A stretch of 64,000 nucleotides of DNA from Deltaproteobacteria bacterium (GCA_020632715.1 JACKFA010000003.1:496001-560000); one strand, 5' to 3'; numbered from the stretch's first letter, positions 11,192 to 20,314 are shown. Program-made: numbers and translations. Notes: generated by a model from the letters alone, not told the origin.

Positions 11192-12319
11192 CTATTTGTC
11201 CGCCGACCCGTCGTCGTCGTCGTCGAGGTCCCAGAAGTAGTCGGCGTTCGTGAGCTCCTCGCGGTACGGATCGTCCTCGAGCGAGGCAGGTGCTGCGTCC
11301 TCGGCCACCTCAGGGCCCCCGGTGGCGACCGGCCGCGGCGAGAGGCCGCGCGCGATCCCCTCGAGCTCGAGCACCTCCCGCTCCCAGAACGCGGGCTCCG
11401 CGTAGTGCGGGAACGTCCGCGGGAAGAGCGGGTCGTCCCAGCGCCGCGACACCCACGCCGCGTAGTGGATCCGCCGCATCGCCGGCAGCACGTCGAGCGC
11501 GGCGAGCTCCCGCCGGTCGAAGGGGCGGAAGCGCTCGTAGCCGGCGAGGAGCACGCGCAGCGCCCGCTCCCGCTCGCCCGGCTCGCCGGGGAGCGAGAGC
11601 CAGAGGTCCTGCACGGCCGGCCCCGTCACCGCGTCGTCGAGGTCGAGCACCTGTAGGACGCCGTCGTGGAGGAGCAGGTTCCCGCGGTGGAGATCGCCGT
11701 GGAGGCGGATCGTCCGGAGCCCGGTGAGGCGCGCGTCGGCGGCGTCCGCGATGCGCTCGGACGCCTCGACCCAGCGCCGCCCGAGCGGGCCCGTCGGCAA
11801 GAGCGGCCCCGCCCGCAGCGCCGCCGTCGCGCGCCTGACCCACGCGTCCGCCGAGAAGCGCCGGCGCGCGACGAACCGCCCCGACTCGCCCACCCGGTGG
11901 ATCCGCGCGGCGATCATGCCGATCCGCGCGAGCATGGCGTCGTCGAGGTCGCCGATGGGACGCCCCGGGCGGTGCTCGAAGAGCGCGTACGGCACGCCGT
12001 GCGCGACCTTCAGCGTCTCGCCGTCCGGGAACGGGAGCGCCCGGCAGACGGGGATCTCCGCCGCCCAGAGCTCGGCGAGCAGCGCGTGCTCCTCGAGGAT
12101 CTGCGCGCTCGACCAGCGCCCCGGGCGGTAGAGCTTCGCGATGACCCGCCCGCCGTCCTCGAGCTGAACGAGGTACACGCGGTTCTCGTAGGAGTTCAGC
12201 GGGAAGCACGCCGCCGTCACGCGGAGCCCGCTCGCCTCCACCGCGTCGAGCACCCGCTCCGGGGTCAACGCCACGAAGAGCTCGGTCGCGCCTCGGTCCT
12301 CGTCGTCTCGCTCCGCCAC
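11192..12319 (-). CDS. srkA: SrkA/YihE-type stress-response Ser/Thr protein kinase
   Basis: A 375-residue protein whose GTG start at 12319 sits 6-7 nt after GAGGAGG. The aminoglycoside-phosphotransferase-like kinase fold contains LNSYENRVY (the nucleotide-binding part of the family), AKLYRPGRW with the conserved Lys, ILEEH, the catalytic loop RLHGDLHRGNLL and the metal-binding LDLDDAVTGPAVQDLW. A late MRRIHYAAWVSRRW segment also matches SrkA. E. coli SrkA is 328 residues; this one has an extra acidic tail ending in WDLDDDDDGSADK. Family members dampen stress-induced death through protein phosphorylation, which is known for E. coli and inferred here. It diverges from the Rieske gene across 62 bp. 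Confidence 0.9.
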   Translation of the reverse strand: MAERDDEDRGATELFVALTPERVLDAVEASGLRVTAACFPLNSYENRVYLVQLEDGGRVIAKLYRPGRWSSAQILEEHALLAELWAAEIPVCRALPFPDGETLKVAHGVPYALFEHRPGRPIGDLDDAMLARIGMIAARIHRVGESGRFVARRRFSADAWVRRATAALRAGPLLPTGPLGRRWVEASERIADAADARLTGLRTIRLHGDLHRGNLLLHDGVLQVLDLDDAVTGPAVQDLWLSLPGEPGERERALRVLLAGYERFRPFDRRELAALDVLPAMRRIHYAAWVSRRWDDPLFPRTFPHYAEPAFWEREVLELEGIARGLSPRPVATGGPEVAEDAAPASLEDDPYREELTNADYFWDLDDDDDGSADK

Positions 12320-12368
12320 GCTCGCCTCCTCGGCCGCACGAAGGACACCACGCGGCGCGCGGCTCTGC

Positions 12369-12374
12369 TAGTCT
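12369..12374 (+). promoter_or_regulatory. Candidate -10 box for a leaderless transcript
   Basis: TAGTCT lies exactly 7 nt before the ATG of the Rieske gene, and no Shine-Dalgarno sequence is present. With normal sigma-70 spacing the first transcribed base would be the A of the start codon. No convincing -35 box is seen. Confidence 0.4.
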
Positions 12375-12381
12375 CCGCCGC

Positions 12382-13383
12382 ATGAAGCCCCTCGCGCGCG
12401 CCCGGCGCGCCCTCGCCACGACCCTGACCCGCCCGATCCCCATCGGCCGCCCGCTCCCTCCGAAGGAGCGCGCCGCCGCCGCGCCGCGCGGCCCCGACTG
12501 GGTCCAGGCCGATCCCGACCGCATCGACGCCGCCCTCGCGCGGGCCCTCGCCCTCCCGGGCGGCGGCTGGTACGCCGTCGACGCCTCGCGCACCCTCCGC
12601 GCGGGCGCCACCCCGCGCCGCGTCGTCGTCGCTGGCCGCGAGCTCGTCCTCTGGCGCGGACCCGACGGCGCCCCGCACGCCGCCCCCGACGCCTGCCCCC
12701 ACATGGGCGCCTCGCTCTCGGGCGGCCGCGTCGACGCCGAGGGCCGCGTCGTCTGCCCATGGCACGGCCTCGCCCTCGGCGAGCGCGGCTTCCGCGACTG
12801 GGCCTGCGTCCCCGTCCACGACGACGGCGTCCTCCTCCACGTGCAGCTCGGCGGGGAGCCCGCGCTCCCGGCGCCCCCGCTGCCGCCGCGCCCCGCGCGC
12901 CCCGTCGACGCCGTCATCCGCAAGATCGCCCGCTGCGAGCCCGAGGACGTCATCGCCAACCGCCTCGACCCCTGGCACGGCGCCCACTTCCACCCCTACA
13001 GCTTCGCCGCGCTCGAGGTCCTCGACACGACCGACGACGTCCTCACCCTCCGCGTCGCCTACCGCGTCGCCGGCCCCCTCCAGATGACCGTCGACGCGAC
13101 CTTCCACTGCCCCGGCCCGCGCACGATCGTCATGACCATCATCGACGGTGACGGCGCCGGCTCCGTCGTCGAGACCCACGCGACCCCCCTCGAGCCCGGC
13201 CGCACCGCCGTCGTCGAGGCCACCCTCGCCACGAGCGACCGCGCGGGCTTCGCGGTCGCGCGCGCCCTGGCGCCGCTCCTGAGACCGGCCATCCGCGCCG
13301 CCGCGAGCCGGCTCTGGGTCGACGACGTCGCCTACGCCGAGCGCCGCTACGCGCTCCGCACCCAGCGCGTGGGCGGCCAGTAG
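12382..13383 (+). CDS. Rieske [2Fe-2S] oxygenase-like protein, carotenoid-linked
   Basis: A 333-residue protein with a complete Rieske centre: Cys105-x-His107 in CPHMG and Cys125-x2-His128 in CPWHG. The C-terminal half contains ANRLDPWHGAHFH, which matches the N-x2-D-x2-H-x4-H arrangement of the mononuclear iron site in ring-hydroxylating oxygenases. It is therefore probably catalytic rather than a plain electron carrier. It has no signal peptide. It faces crtU and overlaps it by 37 bp at the 3' ends. From memory, similar Rieske proteins accompany crtU in actinobacterial isorenieratene clusters (the DUF5914 group). The inferred role is oxidation of an aromatic carotenoid end group or a related polyene. 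Confidence 0.85.
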   Translation: MKPLARARRALATTLTRPIPIGRPLPPKERAAAAPRGPDWVQADPDRIDAALARALALPGGGWYAVDASRTLRAGATPRRVVVAGRELVLWRGPDGAPHAAPDACPHMGASLSGGRVDAEGRVVCPWHGLALGERGFRDWACVPVHDDGVLLHVQLGGEPALPAPPLPPRPARPVDAVIRKIARCEPEDVIANRLDPWHGAHFHPYSFAALEVLDTTDDVLTLRVAYRVAGPLQMTVDATFHCPGPRTIVMTIIDGDGAGSVVETHATPLEPGRTAVVEATLATSDRAGFAVARALAPLLRPAIRAAASRLWVDDVAYAERRYALRTQRVGGQ

Positions 13384-14846
13384 CGCGCCGGCGCGAGGAG
13401 CCCGCGCGTCGGCACCGTCGGCACCGCCTCGCCCGCGCGCCCGCGCAGCGCGAGGAGCTGGTTCGCCGCGAGGAATCCGGACGCCACCGCGCGCTCCATG
13501 AGCGCCGACGGGAACGGGAGCCGCACGAGATCGCCCGCGAGCGCGACGTCCGGCCACGGGGTCGCCACCGTCGGCCGCAGCGCGTCGCTGCCGGGAGCGA
13601 AGGCGGGGCAGTCGCGCCGCACGAGCCAGCGCTCGTCGAGGACGCCCGCCCCGCGCGCCTCGGGGTAGATGGCGTGGAGCCCCGCGAGGAGCTCGGCGCG
13701 GAGGGCGTCGTCGCTCGGCTCGCCCACGACCCCATAGGCGTGGAGCTCGACGACCGACCCGCCGTGGCGCGCGGCCCAGGCGCGGCTCTCGGCCTCGAAG
13801 AGGTGGTAGAGCGAGACGTTGTCGAGGCGCCCGAGGCCGGTCGTCCCGACGAAGGGCTCGCGACCCGGGTCCAGCGGCCGGTCGAGCCAGAGCCGCCACA
13901 CGGCGAAGGGGCGCGTGACGTCGAGGCGGCCGACGCGCAGGTCGAAGGCGGGGTCCGCGAGCGCCGGGGAGGCCGCGTGCAGCGCCTTCAGCGCCGGGAC
14001 GGGGAGGGCGAGGACGAGCGCGTCCACGACGAGCGGGCGGCCCTCGCGCGCGAGGTGCACGTGGAGCTCACCCCCCTCGCGGGTGACGCGCGCGGCCGCC
14101 GTCCCCGTCCGGACCTCGGCGCCGAGCCCGCCGAGGTAAGCCGCGAGCGGGTCGAGGAAGGACGTCGAGAAGCTGTCGTCGAGCACGTCGAAGACGAGCC
14201 CCTCCGGGTTCCCCGTGAAGTAGAAGTGGAACATCATGAGGAGCTCGGCCGCGCTCATCTCCTCTTCGGGGTTGAAGAAGGAGTGGGCGAACACATCGAA
14301 GAGCATCCGCCGCGCCTCCTCCGGGAAGCGGAGGCTGTCGAGATAGTCCTTGGCGGTCGCCCGGTCGAAGCGCGCGTACGTCGCCTCGCGGTCGAAGGTG
14401 AGCATCGCGAGCGCCTGCCCGACGTCGACGCGCGCGAGGTCCTTGAGGCGGAAGTGCGGCGAGCGCCGGACGATCTCGGCGACGTTCCAGGGCGTCGTCG
14501 TCGGGAGGCCGCTGAACGACTCGCGCGCGCCGTCCGGGCCGAGGAGCGGGTAGTCCTCGAGCGGCACGAGGCGCCGGAGCTCGGGATCGACCCGCCGGAG
14601 CAGCGCGCGCACGTTCGCGTAGTGCCGGAAGAAGGCGTGGAAGCCGCGCTCCATGCGCACCGTCTCGCCGGTCGCGAGCTTCGTCGGCCAGGCGGCGAGC
14701 CGCCCACCGAGCACCGGCTCGCGCTCGAGCAGGACGACCTCTGCGCCGCGCTCGGCGAGCACCGTCGCCGCCGCGAGGCCGGCGAGGCCCCCGCCGATCA
14801 CCGCGACCCGGAGGTCGAGGTCGCCGCCTGTCGTCGCCGCGTTCAC
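13347..14846 (-). CDS. crtU: CrtU-like carotenoid aromatic-ring synthase (FAD-dependent)
   Basis: A 499-residue flavoprotein. The start is the GTG at 14846, overlapping the methyltransferase stop as GTGA; the frame stays open far upstream, but only here does the family N-terminus begin. A Rossmann FAD motif (AVIGGGLAGLAAATVLAERGA) lies at residues 14-34. The block FDVFAHSFFNPEEEMSAAEL plus LMMFHFYFTGNPEGL is highly characteristic of CrtU, the beta-carotene desaturase/methyltransferase that makes isorenieratene-type aromatic rings by desaturation and methyl shift. The C-terminus has an ALAGDLVRLPFPSALMERAV motif. The gene is translationally coupled to the CrtT-like methyltransferase. Ring type (phi or chi) cannot be told by eye. 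Confidence 0.88.
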   Translation of the reverse strand: MNAATTGGDLDLRVAVIGGGLAGLAAATVLAERGAEVVLLEREPVLGGRLAAWPTKLATGETVRMERGFHAFFRHYANVRALLRRVDPELRRLVPLEDYPLLGPDGARESFSGLPTTTPWNVAEIVRRSPHFRLKDLARVDVGQALAMLTFDREATYARFDRATAKDYLDSLRFPEEARRMLFDVFAHSFFNPEEEMSAAELLMMFHFYFTGNPEGLVFDVLDDSFSTSFLDPLAAYLGGLGAEVRTGTAAARVTREGGELHVHLAREGRPLVVDALVLALPVPALKALHAASPALADPAFDLRVGRLDVTRPFAVWRLWLDRPLDPGREPFVGTTGLGRLDNVSLYHLFEAESRAWAARHGGSVVELHAYGVVGEPSDDALRAELLAGLHAIYPEARGAGVLDERWLVRRDCPAFAPGSDALRPTVATPWPDVALAGDLVRLPFPSALMERAVASGFLAANQLLALRGRAGEAVPTVPTRGLLAPARYWPPTRWVRSA

Positions 14847-15565
14847 TCGGCGGGCCGCCGGCCGATGAAGGTGTGGAGGATGTGCGCCTGCCACCCGTCC
14901 GTCGGGCGCTCCTCGACGCCCACGAAGCCCGCGCGCTCGAGGCGCGCGCAGAACGCCTTCACGCCGTCGAACTCGTTCACCGAGCGGCGCAGGTACTCCC
15001 AGATGTCGACCACGCCGGTCAGCGCGATGCCCGACGGGGCGATGACGCCGAAGCACACGGCGTTCCAGAGCGCCTTCTGCACGACCGAGTCGGCGACCGA
15101 GTACTCGTGGAACGCGACGCGCCCCCCGGGGCGCAGGAGCGCGAGGATGTTCTCGAGGCACGCGTCGCGATCGGGGACGTTGCGGATCCCGTAGGCCATC
15201 ATCACGCCGTCGAAGGGGCCCTCGACGCCGGCGGCGGCCGGGTCGGTCGCGTCGCCGTGGACGAGCGTGACCTTGCCCTTCGGGAGGCGCCTCGCGGCGC
15301 GCGCGAGCATGCCGGCGCTCGCGTCGAGCCCGACGACGTGATCGAGGTCCGGGTAGACGTCGAGCAGCGCCTGCGTCGAGAGCCCCGAGCCGCAGCAGAG
15401 ATCGAGCACGCGCGCGCCCGGCGGCAGGCAGAGGCGCCGCGCCGACCAGCGCAGGTGCTTCCGGTAGCCCGGGTTCATCTGCGTCAGGAAGTCGTAGCCC
15501 TTGGCGATGCGATCGAAGCCGCCCTCGAGATCGGTCTCGGCGGCGAGGGGCTGGGACGCGGCCAT
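14843..15565 (-). CDS. CrtT-like SAM-dependent methyltransferase (UbiE/COQ5 family)
   Basis: A 240-residue class I methyltransferase, starting at ATG 15565 with GGAGG close upstream. Motif I (VLDLCCGSGLSTQAL, about residues 53-67), motif II (GLDASAGML) and the UbiE-like AYGIRNVPDRDACL post-motif are present, as is HEYSVADS. The stop overlaps the crtU start, so the two are co-translated. In Streptomyces carotenoid clusters a methyltransferase named CrtT sits beside CrtU, which supports assignment to the same pathway; its exact substrate is unsettled to my knowledge. Menaquinone/ubiquinone methylation is the alternative, less likely given the coupling. Confidence 0.85.
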   Translation of the reverse strand: MAASQPLAAETDLEGGFDRIAKGYDFLTQMNPGYRKHLRWSARRLCLPPGARVLDLCCGSGLSTQALLDVYPDLDHVVGLDASAGMLARAARRLPKGKVTLVHGDATDPAAAGVEGPFDGVMMAYGIRNVPDRDACLENILALLRPGGRVAFHEYSVADSVVQKALWNAVCFGVIAPSGIALTGVVDIWEYLRRSVNEFDGVKAFCARLERAGFVGVEERPTDGWQAHILHTFIGRRPAE

Positions 15566-15655
15566 CGTGCCTCCGTGGCTGGGTGGTGGCGGGTCGCGCG
15601 GAGCATAGCCGCCCGGCGGCCGCGAGACGAGCCTTTCCGAACGGCCCGGGCCGCG

Positions 15656-15661
15656 TATATT
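15656..15661 (+). promoter_or_regulatory. Candidate -10 box (TATATT) for a leaderless transcript
   Basis: TATATT ends 7 nt before the ATG at 15669. A loose -35 match (TTTCCG, 15634-15639) lies 16 nt further up. No ribosome binding site is present between box and start. This is the best candidate promoter for the operon running to asnS. Confidence 0.45.
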
Positions 15662-15668
15662 GGCGGCG

Positions 15669-17129
15669 ATGTCGCGCTCCCTCCTGGTCTCCTCCCTCGC
15701 CCTCCTCGCCGCGCTCGCGATCGTCGCGCCGACGGTCCCGCTCGCCGCGGGCTCGGCGCGGGCCGACGTCCCCGCGCTGCCGCTGCCGCCGCCGCTCCCG
15801 TCGGCCACGGACGCCGTCGTGGGGCAGCTCGCGGCGCGGCTCCTCGCCGAGGAGCCCGCAATCGCCGGCGCCTTCTCGCTGAACGTGCACCTCGACGTCG
15901 TCACCGCCGACGCGAAGCGCCCGAAGGCCCTCGAGGAGCACGTCACGGCCGCGTTCGAGGCCGCCCTCCGGCGACGGGCGGTGACCGCCCCGCGCCTCCC
16001 CGACGGCGCCGACGGCGTCGTCGAGCGCTTCGACGTGCGCCTCATCGCCGAGCGCGGCCAGCTCGCGGCGTCCGCGCGGCGGATCCGCCTGCCCGCGAAC
16101 GTCTGGGATCGCCTCGCCGATCCCGCCGGGCAGACCGTCGCCGTCGCGTTCGGCAGCCAGCCGATGGACCTCGAGATCCGGACCCTCCTCGGGCTCGGGC
16201 GCCGCGAGGTCAAGGTCGACGATCTGCGCGTCGTCCCGGTCGGCGCGCGCTCCGTCCCCGGCCTCCTCGACGCGCCGATCCTCGACCTCGCCATCCTCGA
16301 CGCCGATCGCGACGGCGAGCCCGACGTCGTGGCGCTCCAGCCGCGCGTGCTGCGCGTCCTCGCCTGGCAGAAGGGGGGCCTCTCCGTCGAGCGCCTCGCC
16401 TACAGGCTCGACGTCCTCCCGCCGAGCCCGGCGCGGCTCCGGCAGCCGATGGGCCGCGTCGTCCCGGTCACGCGCGCCGACGGCACCTACGCCCTCGTCG
16501 TCGCCTCGAGCGACCGCGCGACGGCGCTCGTCCTCGGCGTCGTCGGGAGCACGCTCACGCCGCTCACCGAGGGCGCGCCGGAGCCCGGCTGGCCCCTCTA
16601 CGCCACGAACGTCGACAGCTGGCTCGTCGTCGGCTGGCCGCGGGGCGTGGACGTGCTCACGGGGCCCGTCCGCGAGCGGCACGTCCTCGGCGCCGACACG
16701 CCCGTCGGCGCGCTCGACGGGAGCTACGCCGTGCGCGCGTTCCCGGCCCAGGCGGCGAAGACGCCCGCGTGGAACCCCTACCTCCTCGCCGCCGACCCCG
16801 GCGGGCGCGTCACCTGGCGCGCCGAGACCCGGCGCGGGGTGGGGCGCCTGACCGGCCGCGGCGACGTCGCGGTGGTCGCGGACCTCGATCGCGACGGTGA
16901 GGCCGAGCTCTTCGCGACCGACGACGCCCTCGGCGGCGGCGATCGCGTGACGATCTACGGCCGCCTCGACGACGCGCGCGGCCCGCGCCGCCTCTGGACG
17001 GCCCCCGTCGGCGCGAGCGTCACCGCGGCGGCCGCCGGCGACATCGACCGCGACGGCTTCGACGAGCTCGTCGTCGCGACCTGGGACGGCCGGCGCGCAG
17101 AGGTCCTCATCATGGTGCCGAAGACGTGA
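15669..17129 (+). CDS. Secreted FG-GAP/VCBS repeat protein
   Basis: A 486-residue exported protein with an N-terminal signal peptide (cleavage probably near residue 33, ARA/DVP). About residues 35-190 form an unassigned domain, followed by integrin-type repeats. Three calcium-loop motifs of the D-x-D-x-D-G kind are visible: LDADRDGEPDVVAL, ADLDRDGEAELFAT and GDIDRDGFDELVVA, each followed by the expected hydrophobic strand. Together they suggest a beta-propeller. Its stop overlaps the start of the solute-binding protein (GTGA). In this operon it could be a sensory or binding partner at the cell surface; that is inference only. Confidence 0.85.
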   Translation: MSRSLLVSSLALLAALAIVAPTVPLAAGSARADVPALPLPPPLPSATDAVVGQLAARLLAEEPAIAGAFSLNVHLDVVTADAKRPKALEEHVTAAFEAALRRRAVTAPRLPDGADGVVERFDVRLIAERGQLAASARRIRLPANVWDRLADPAGQTVAVAFGSQPMDLEIRTLLGLGRREVKVDDLRVVPVGARSVPGLLDAPILDLAILDADRDGEPDVVALQPRVLRVLAWQKGGLSVERLAYRLDVLPPSPARLRQPMGRVVPVTRADGTYALVVASSDRATALVLGVVGSTLTPLTEGAPEPGWPLYATNVDSWLVVGWPRGVDVLTGPVRERHVLGADTPVGALDGSYAVRAFPAQAAKTPAWNPYLLAADPGGRVTWRAETRRGVGRLTGRGDVAVVADLDRDGEAELFATDDALGGGDRVTIYGRLDDARGPRRLWTAPVGASVTAAAAGDIDRDGFDELVVATWDGRRAEVLIMVPKT

Positions 17130-18517
17130 GCCGCCGCGCGCTGAGAGCCTCGCTCGCCGCCGCGCTGCTCGCGCTCCTTCCGGGGGCGCGCCCGGCCGAG
17201 GCCGCCGGCCGGAAGCCCTACCACGGCGTCGTGACCGTGCCGGTGGGCGATCTCCTCGGTGCGACCGACCCGCACGCCGCGCGCGGCCCCGACGATCGCG
17301 TCGTCGCCTCGCTCGTCCACGCGCGCCTCGTCGTCCCGGACGGCGCGGGCGGCGTCCGCCCCGAGCTCGCCGCCGAGCTCCCGACCGTCACCGGGCGCGG
17401 GCTCGTCTTCACCCTCGTCGACGGCGCCACCTTCCACGACGGGAGCCCCGTCCGCGCGGCGGACGTCGTCCTCTCCCTGCGGCGCGCCGGGCAGGCGGCC
17501 GACAAGGCCGGCGTGGGCGCGCTCTTCGCCGCCCTCGGCGTCGACGAGAGCGACGGGCGCGTGGTCGTCACGCCGCCGCGCGGCGCCTCGACCGCCGAGG
17601 TCCTCGCGCTCCTCGCGCGGCCCGAGGCCGCCATCCTCGAGGGCGGCCGCCCCGGGACCGACCGCGGCGCCGGCCCCTTCCGGCCAGCTGGCGACGGCGC
17701 GCGCGCCTACCGCCTCGACGCCTTCGCGGGCGCGGCCCGCGGGCGCCCCTTCCTCGACGCCGTGCAGCTGAAGCGCGTCGCGGACACCGAGGCCGAGCGC
17801 ACGGCCTTCGCCTTCGGCGAGCTCGATCTCTCCGACGAGGACTCGACCCGCGGCCGGCGCGTCGGGCGCCCGGTCGCGAGCGGGCGCGTCACCTGGCTCG
17901 CCATCCCGAACCCGCGCTTCTCCGGCGACGGCGCGAGCGACCTCCGCCGCGCGGTCGCGGTGCTGGCGGCCCGCGCCCGGCTCGGCCGCTTCGTCGAGGC
18001 GCGCCCCCTCGACGGCGACGGCCTGTGGCCGCGCGGCGTCGGCCCGAGCGACGACGCGATCACGCCGCCCACGGCACCCCCGGCGCTCCCGGCGCTGACG
18101 ATCGCGTACCGCGCCGACGATCGCGAGCTCGGCGATCTCGCCCGCGCGCTCCGCGACACGCTGCGGCCGATGGTCTCGGGCACCGCCCGCGTCGTCGCCG
18201 TGCCAGGCCTCGACGCGGCCGCCGCGCGCGGCGCGCCCCGCCCCGACTGGGACTTCGCGCTCGTCCGCCACGTGTGGGCCGCGACGACGCCGGCCCAGGC
18301 CGCCCTCGAGCTCGCGCTCACCGTCGGGATCGCCCCGCCGGACGCCGCGTCCGTGCTCGCGGGCGACGTGCGGCGCTGGGCGGACCTCGCCGTGAAGCGG
18401 GCGCGCGCGATCCCGATCCTCCACTGCGACGCGCCGCTCCTCGTGCGGCCGGGGGTGAACGTCGCCCCCGAGGCCCCCGGCGTGCCCGACCTCGCCGACG
18501 GCTGGAGGAGCCGGTGA
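17126..18517 (+). CDS. ABC-transporter-type solute-binding protein, family 5 (peptide-binding-like)
   Basis: A 463-residue protein starting at GTG 17126, overlapping the upstream TGA. A signal peptide covers about residues 1-26 (PAEA/AGRK). Family 5 signatures follow: an N-terminal block around LVVPDGAGGVRPELAAELP, then FTLVDGATFHDGSPVRAADVVLS, the region of the extracellular solute-binding family 5 pattern. The rest is shorter and more diverged than typical oligopeptide-binding proteins (about 530 residues). No permease or ATPase gene is adjacent. Coupling to a membrane histidine kinase downstream suggests that the protein may serve sensing rather than transport, which is inference. Confidence 0.8.
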   Translation: MSRRALRASLAAALLALLPGARPAEAAGRKPYHGVVTVPVGDLLGATDPHAARGPDDRVVASLVHARLVVPDGAGGVRPELAAELPTVTGRGLVFTLVDGATFHDGSPVRAADVVLSLRRAGQAADKAGVGALFAALGVDESDGRVVVTPPRGASTAEVLALLARPEAAILEGGRPGTDRGAGPFRPAGDGARAYRLDAFAGAARGRPFLDAVQLKRVADTEAERTAFAFGELDLSDEDSTRGRRVGRPVASGRVTWLAIPNPRFSGDGASDLRRAVAVLAARARLGRFVEARPLDGDGLWPRGVGPSDDAITPPTAPPALPALTIAYRADDRELGDLARALRDTLRPMVSGTARVVAVPGLDAAAARGAPRPDWDFALVRHVWAATTPAQAALELALTVGIAPPDAASVLAGDVRRWADLAVKRARAIPILHCDAPLLVRPGVNVAPEAPGVPDLADGWRSR

Positions 18518-20295
18518 GGCTCCAGTCGAAGCTCGTCGTCGCCTTCCTCGTCGTGGGCGTGCTGCCGCTCGGCGCCGTCGCCTGGATCCTGACCGTGCGC
18601 ATGAACGACGCCTTCGAGCGCTCCTTCACGGCGCGGAAGGAGCAGGTCGTCGAAGCCGTACAGCGGCGGATCGAGGGGGTGTCGCGCGACGTCGACACCG
18701 CGCTCAAGCGCATGAGCGAGGACGTCCTCATCGAGCGCGAGCTCCTCGAGCCGCTCCGGCGGCGCGTCTTCTACGACGGCCACGACGACGCCGACCACGA
18801 GGGCGCCATCACGCGCGAGGCGCGGCGCCTCGTGACCTCGGCCGCCGTCGACACGCTGCGTATCGTCGACCTCGGCGAGAAGGTCGGCCACGTCATCGCG
18901 ATGGGGCACCGGAAGGGGGTCGAGCCCCCCGACGAGCAGGTCGTCGCGCTCGCCGGCGCGCGCCCGAACGAGACCTTCTTCCGCCACGAGCGCGTCGAGG
19001 ACGACGCCACGGGCGAGGCCGTCGAGACCTGGACCCTCCAGCGCCTGAAGGTCGTCGAGGACCGCGTGGTGCTCGTCGGCGGGCGCGTCATCGACCGGGC
19101 GCTCCTCGACGAGCTGCGCGTCGGCGCCGGCCCGGAGACGCAGCTGAGCCTCGCCGACGCCCACGGGACGCGGATCGCCGCCACCTTCACGGGTGACGTG
19201 CCCGCGGGCGACTACGTGAAGGGCGAGCAGCGCATCACCGCGGGCGCCGGCGACGAGGAGCTCGGCGCGACGCTCACCGTCTACGTGAGCCGCGACGAGG
19301 TGAAGCGGCTCACGGGCGAGCTCCTCGCGACGGCGGCGGCGCTCGCGAGCGTGTCGGGGATCCTGGCACTCCTCGCCGGGCTCTGGATCTCGCGGCGGAT
19401 CTCGAAGCCGCTCGCGTCGCTCGCCGAGGCGGCGACCGCCGTGGCGGCGGGGGAGCGCGAGCAGCGCGTGCGCGAGCCGCGCGGGCGGGACGAGGTGGCG
19501 CGCCTCACGCGCGCGTTCAACTCGATGACCGAAGAGCTCTCGGACGGCGAGGAGCGGCTCCGGCAGAGCGAGCGCGTGGCGGCGTGGCGGGAGATCGCGC
19601 GGCGGATCGCGCACGAGATCAAGAACCCGCTCTTCCCGATCCAGATGTCGATCGAGACGCTGAAGAAGGTGTGGGAGCGGAAGCACCCGGACTTCGACGA
19701 GATCTTCGAGGAGTCGACGGCGACCATCCTCGAGGAGGTCGGGCGCATGAAGCGCATCGTGACGGAGTTCTCGAACTTCGCGCGCATGCCGGCGCCGAAG
19801 CCGCAGCCGTGCGACCTCGCGGACGTCGCGGCGCAGGTGCTCGTGCTCGTCCGCGAGACCGCGCCCGAGATCGAGCTCGTCCAGGCCGGCCCCGCCGAGG
19901 TCGAGGTGGTCGTCGACCCCGACATGATGCGGCAGGCGATGCTGAACCTCGTGAAGAACGCGATCGAGGCGCTCCGCGGCAAGGGGGACGCCGCCCCGGC
20001 CGGGGCGCGCGTGGAGCTCCGCGTCGAGGAGGCCGAGGACGACGGCGTCCGCGTGGTCGTGACGGACAACGGCCCCGGCATGGACGAGGAGACGCGGAAG
20101 AAGCTCTTCGTGCCGTACTTCACGACGAAGGCCGAGGGGACCGGGCTCGGCCTGCCGATGGTGCACCGGATCGTCGCCGAGCACGGCGGGACGCTGCGTG
20201 TCGACTCGAAGCCCGACGTCGGGACGCGCTTCGCGCTCTGGCTCCCGCGGGAGCTTGAGAAGCGCGCGGCGCTCGATTATGAGGACGCGACGTGA
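18514..20295 (+). CDS. NtrY-like sensor histidine kinase
   Basis: A 593-residue kinase starting at GTG 18514, overlapping the previous stop (GTGA). A first membrane helix spans about residues 7-27, and a periplasmic sensor region extends to about 265. A second helix spans about 270-290 (AAALASVSGILALLAGLWIS), followed by a HAMP linker. The H-box WREIARRIAHEIKNPLFPIQ carries the phospho-accepting His367, and this wording is typical of NtrY. The ATPase domain has the N-box NLVKNAIEAL, G1 DNGPGM, F-box FVPYFTT and G2 GTGLGLPMV. No response regulator lies in the operon, so its partner must be encoded elsewhere. The coupled upstream solute-binding and FG-GAP proteins may feed it a periplasmic signal. 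Confidence 0.92.
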   Translation: MRLQSKLVVAFLVVGVLPLGAVAWILTVRMNDAFERSFTARKEQVVEAVQRRIEGVSRDVDTALKRMSEDVLIERELLEPLRRRVFYDGHDDADHEGAITREARRLVTSAAVDTLRIVDLGEKVGHVIAMGHRKGVEPPDEQVVALAGARPNETFFRHERVEDDATGEAVETWTLQRLKVVEDRVVLVGGRVIDRALLDELRVGAGPETQLSLADAHGTRIAATFTGDVPAGDYVKGEQRITAGAGDEELGATLTVYVSRDEVKRLTGELLATAAALASVSGILALLAGLWISRRISKPLASLAEAATAVAAGEREQRVREPRGRDEVARLTRAFNSMTEELSDGEERLRQSERVAAWREIARRIAHEIKNPLFPIQMSIETLKKVWERKHPDFDEIFEESTATILEEVGRMKRIVTEFSNFARMPAPKPQPCDLADVAAQVLVLVRETAPEIELVQAGPAEVEVVVDPDMMRQAMLNLVKNAIEALRGKGDAAPAGARVELRVEEAEDDGVRVVVTDNGPGMDEETRKKLFVPYFTTKAEGTGLGLPMVHRIVAEHGGTLRVDSKPDVGTRFALWLPRELEKRAALDYEDAT

Positions 20296-20314
20296 GCGAG
20301 CGGAGGAGAGGGCG

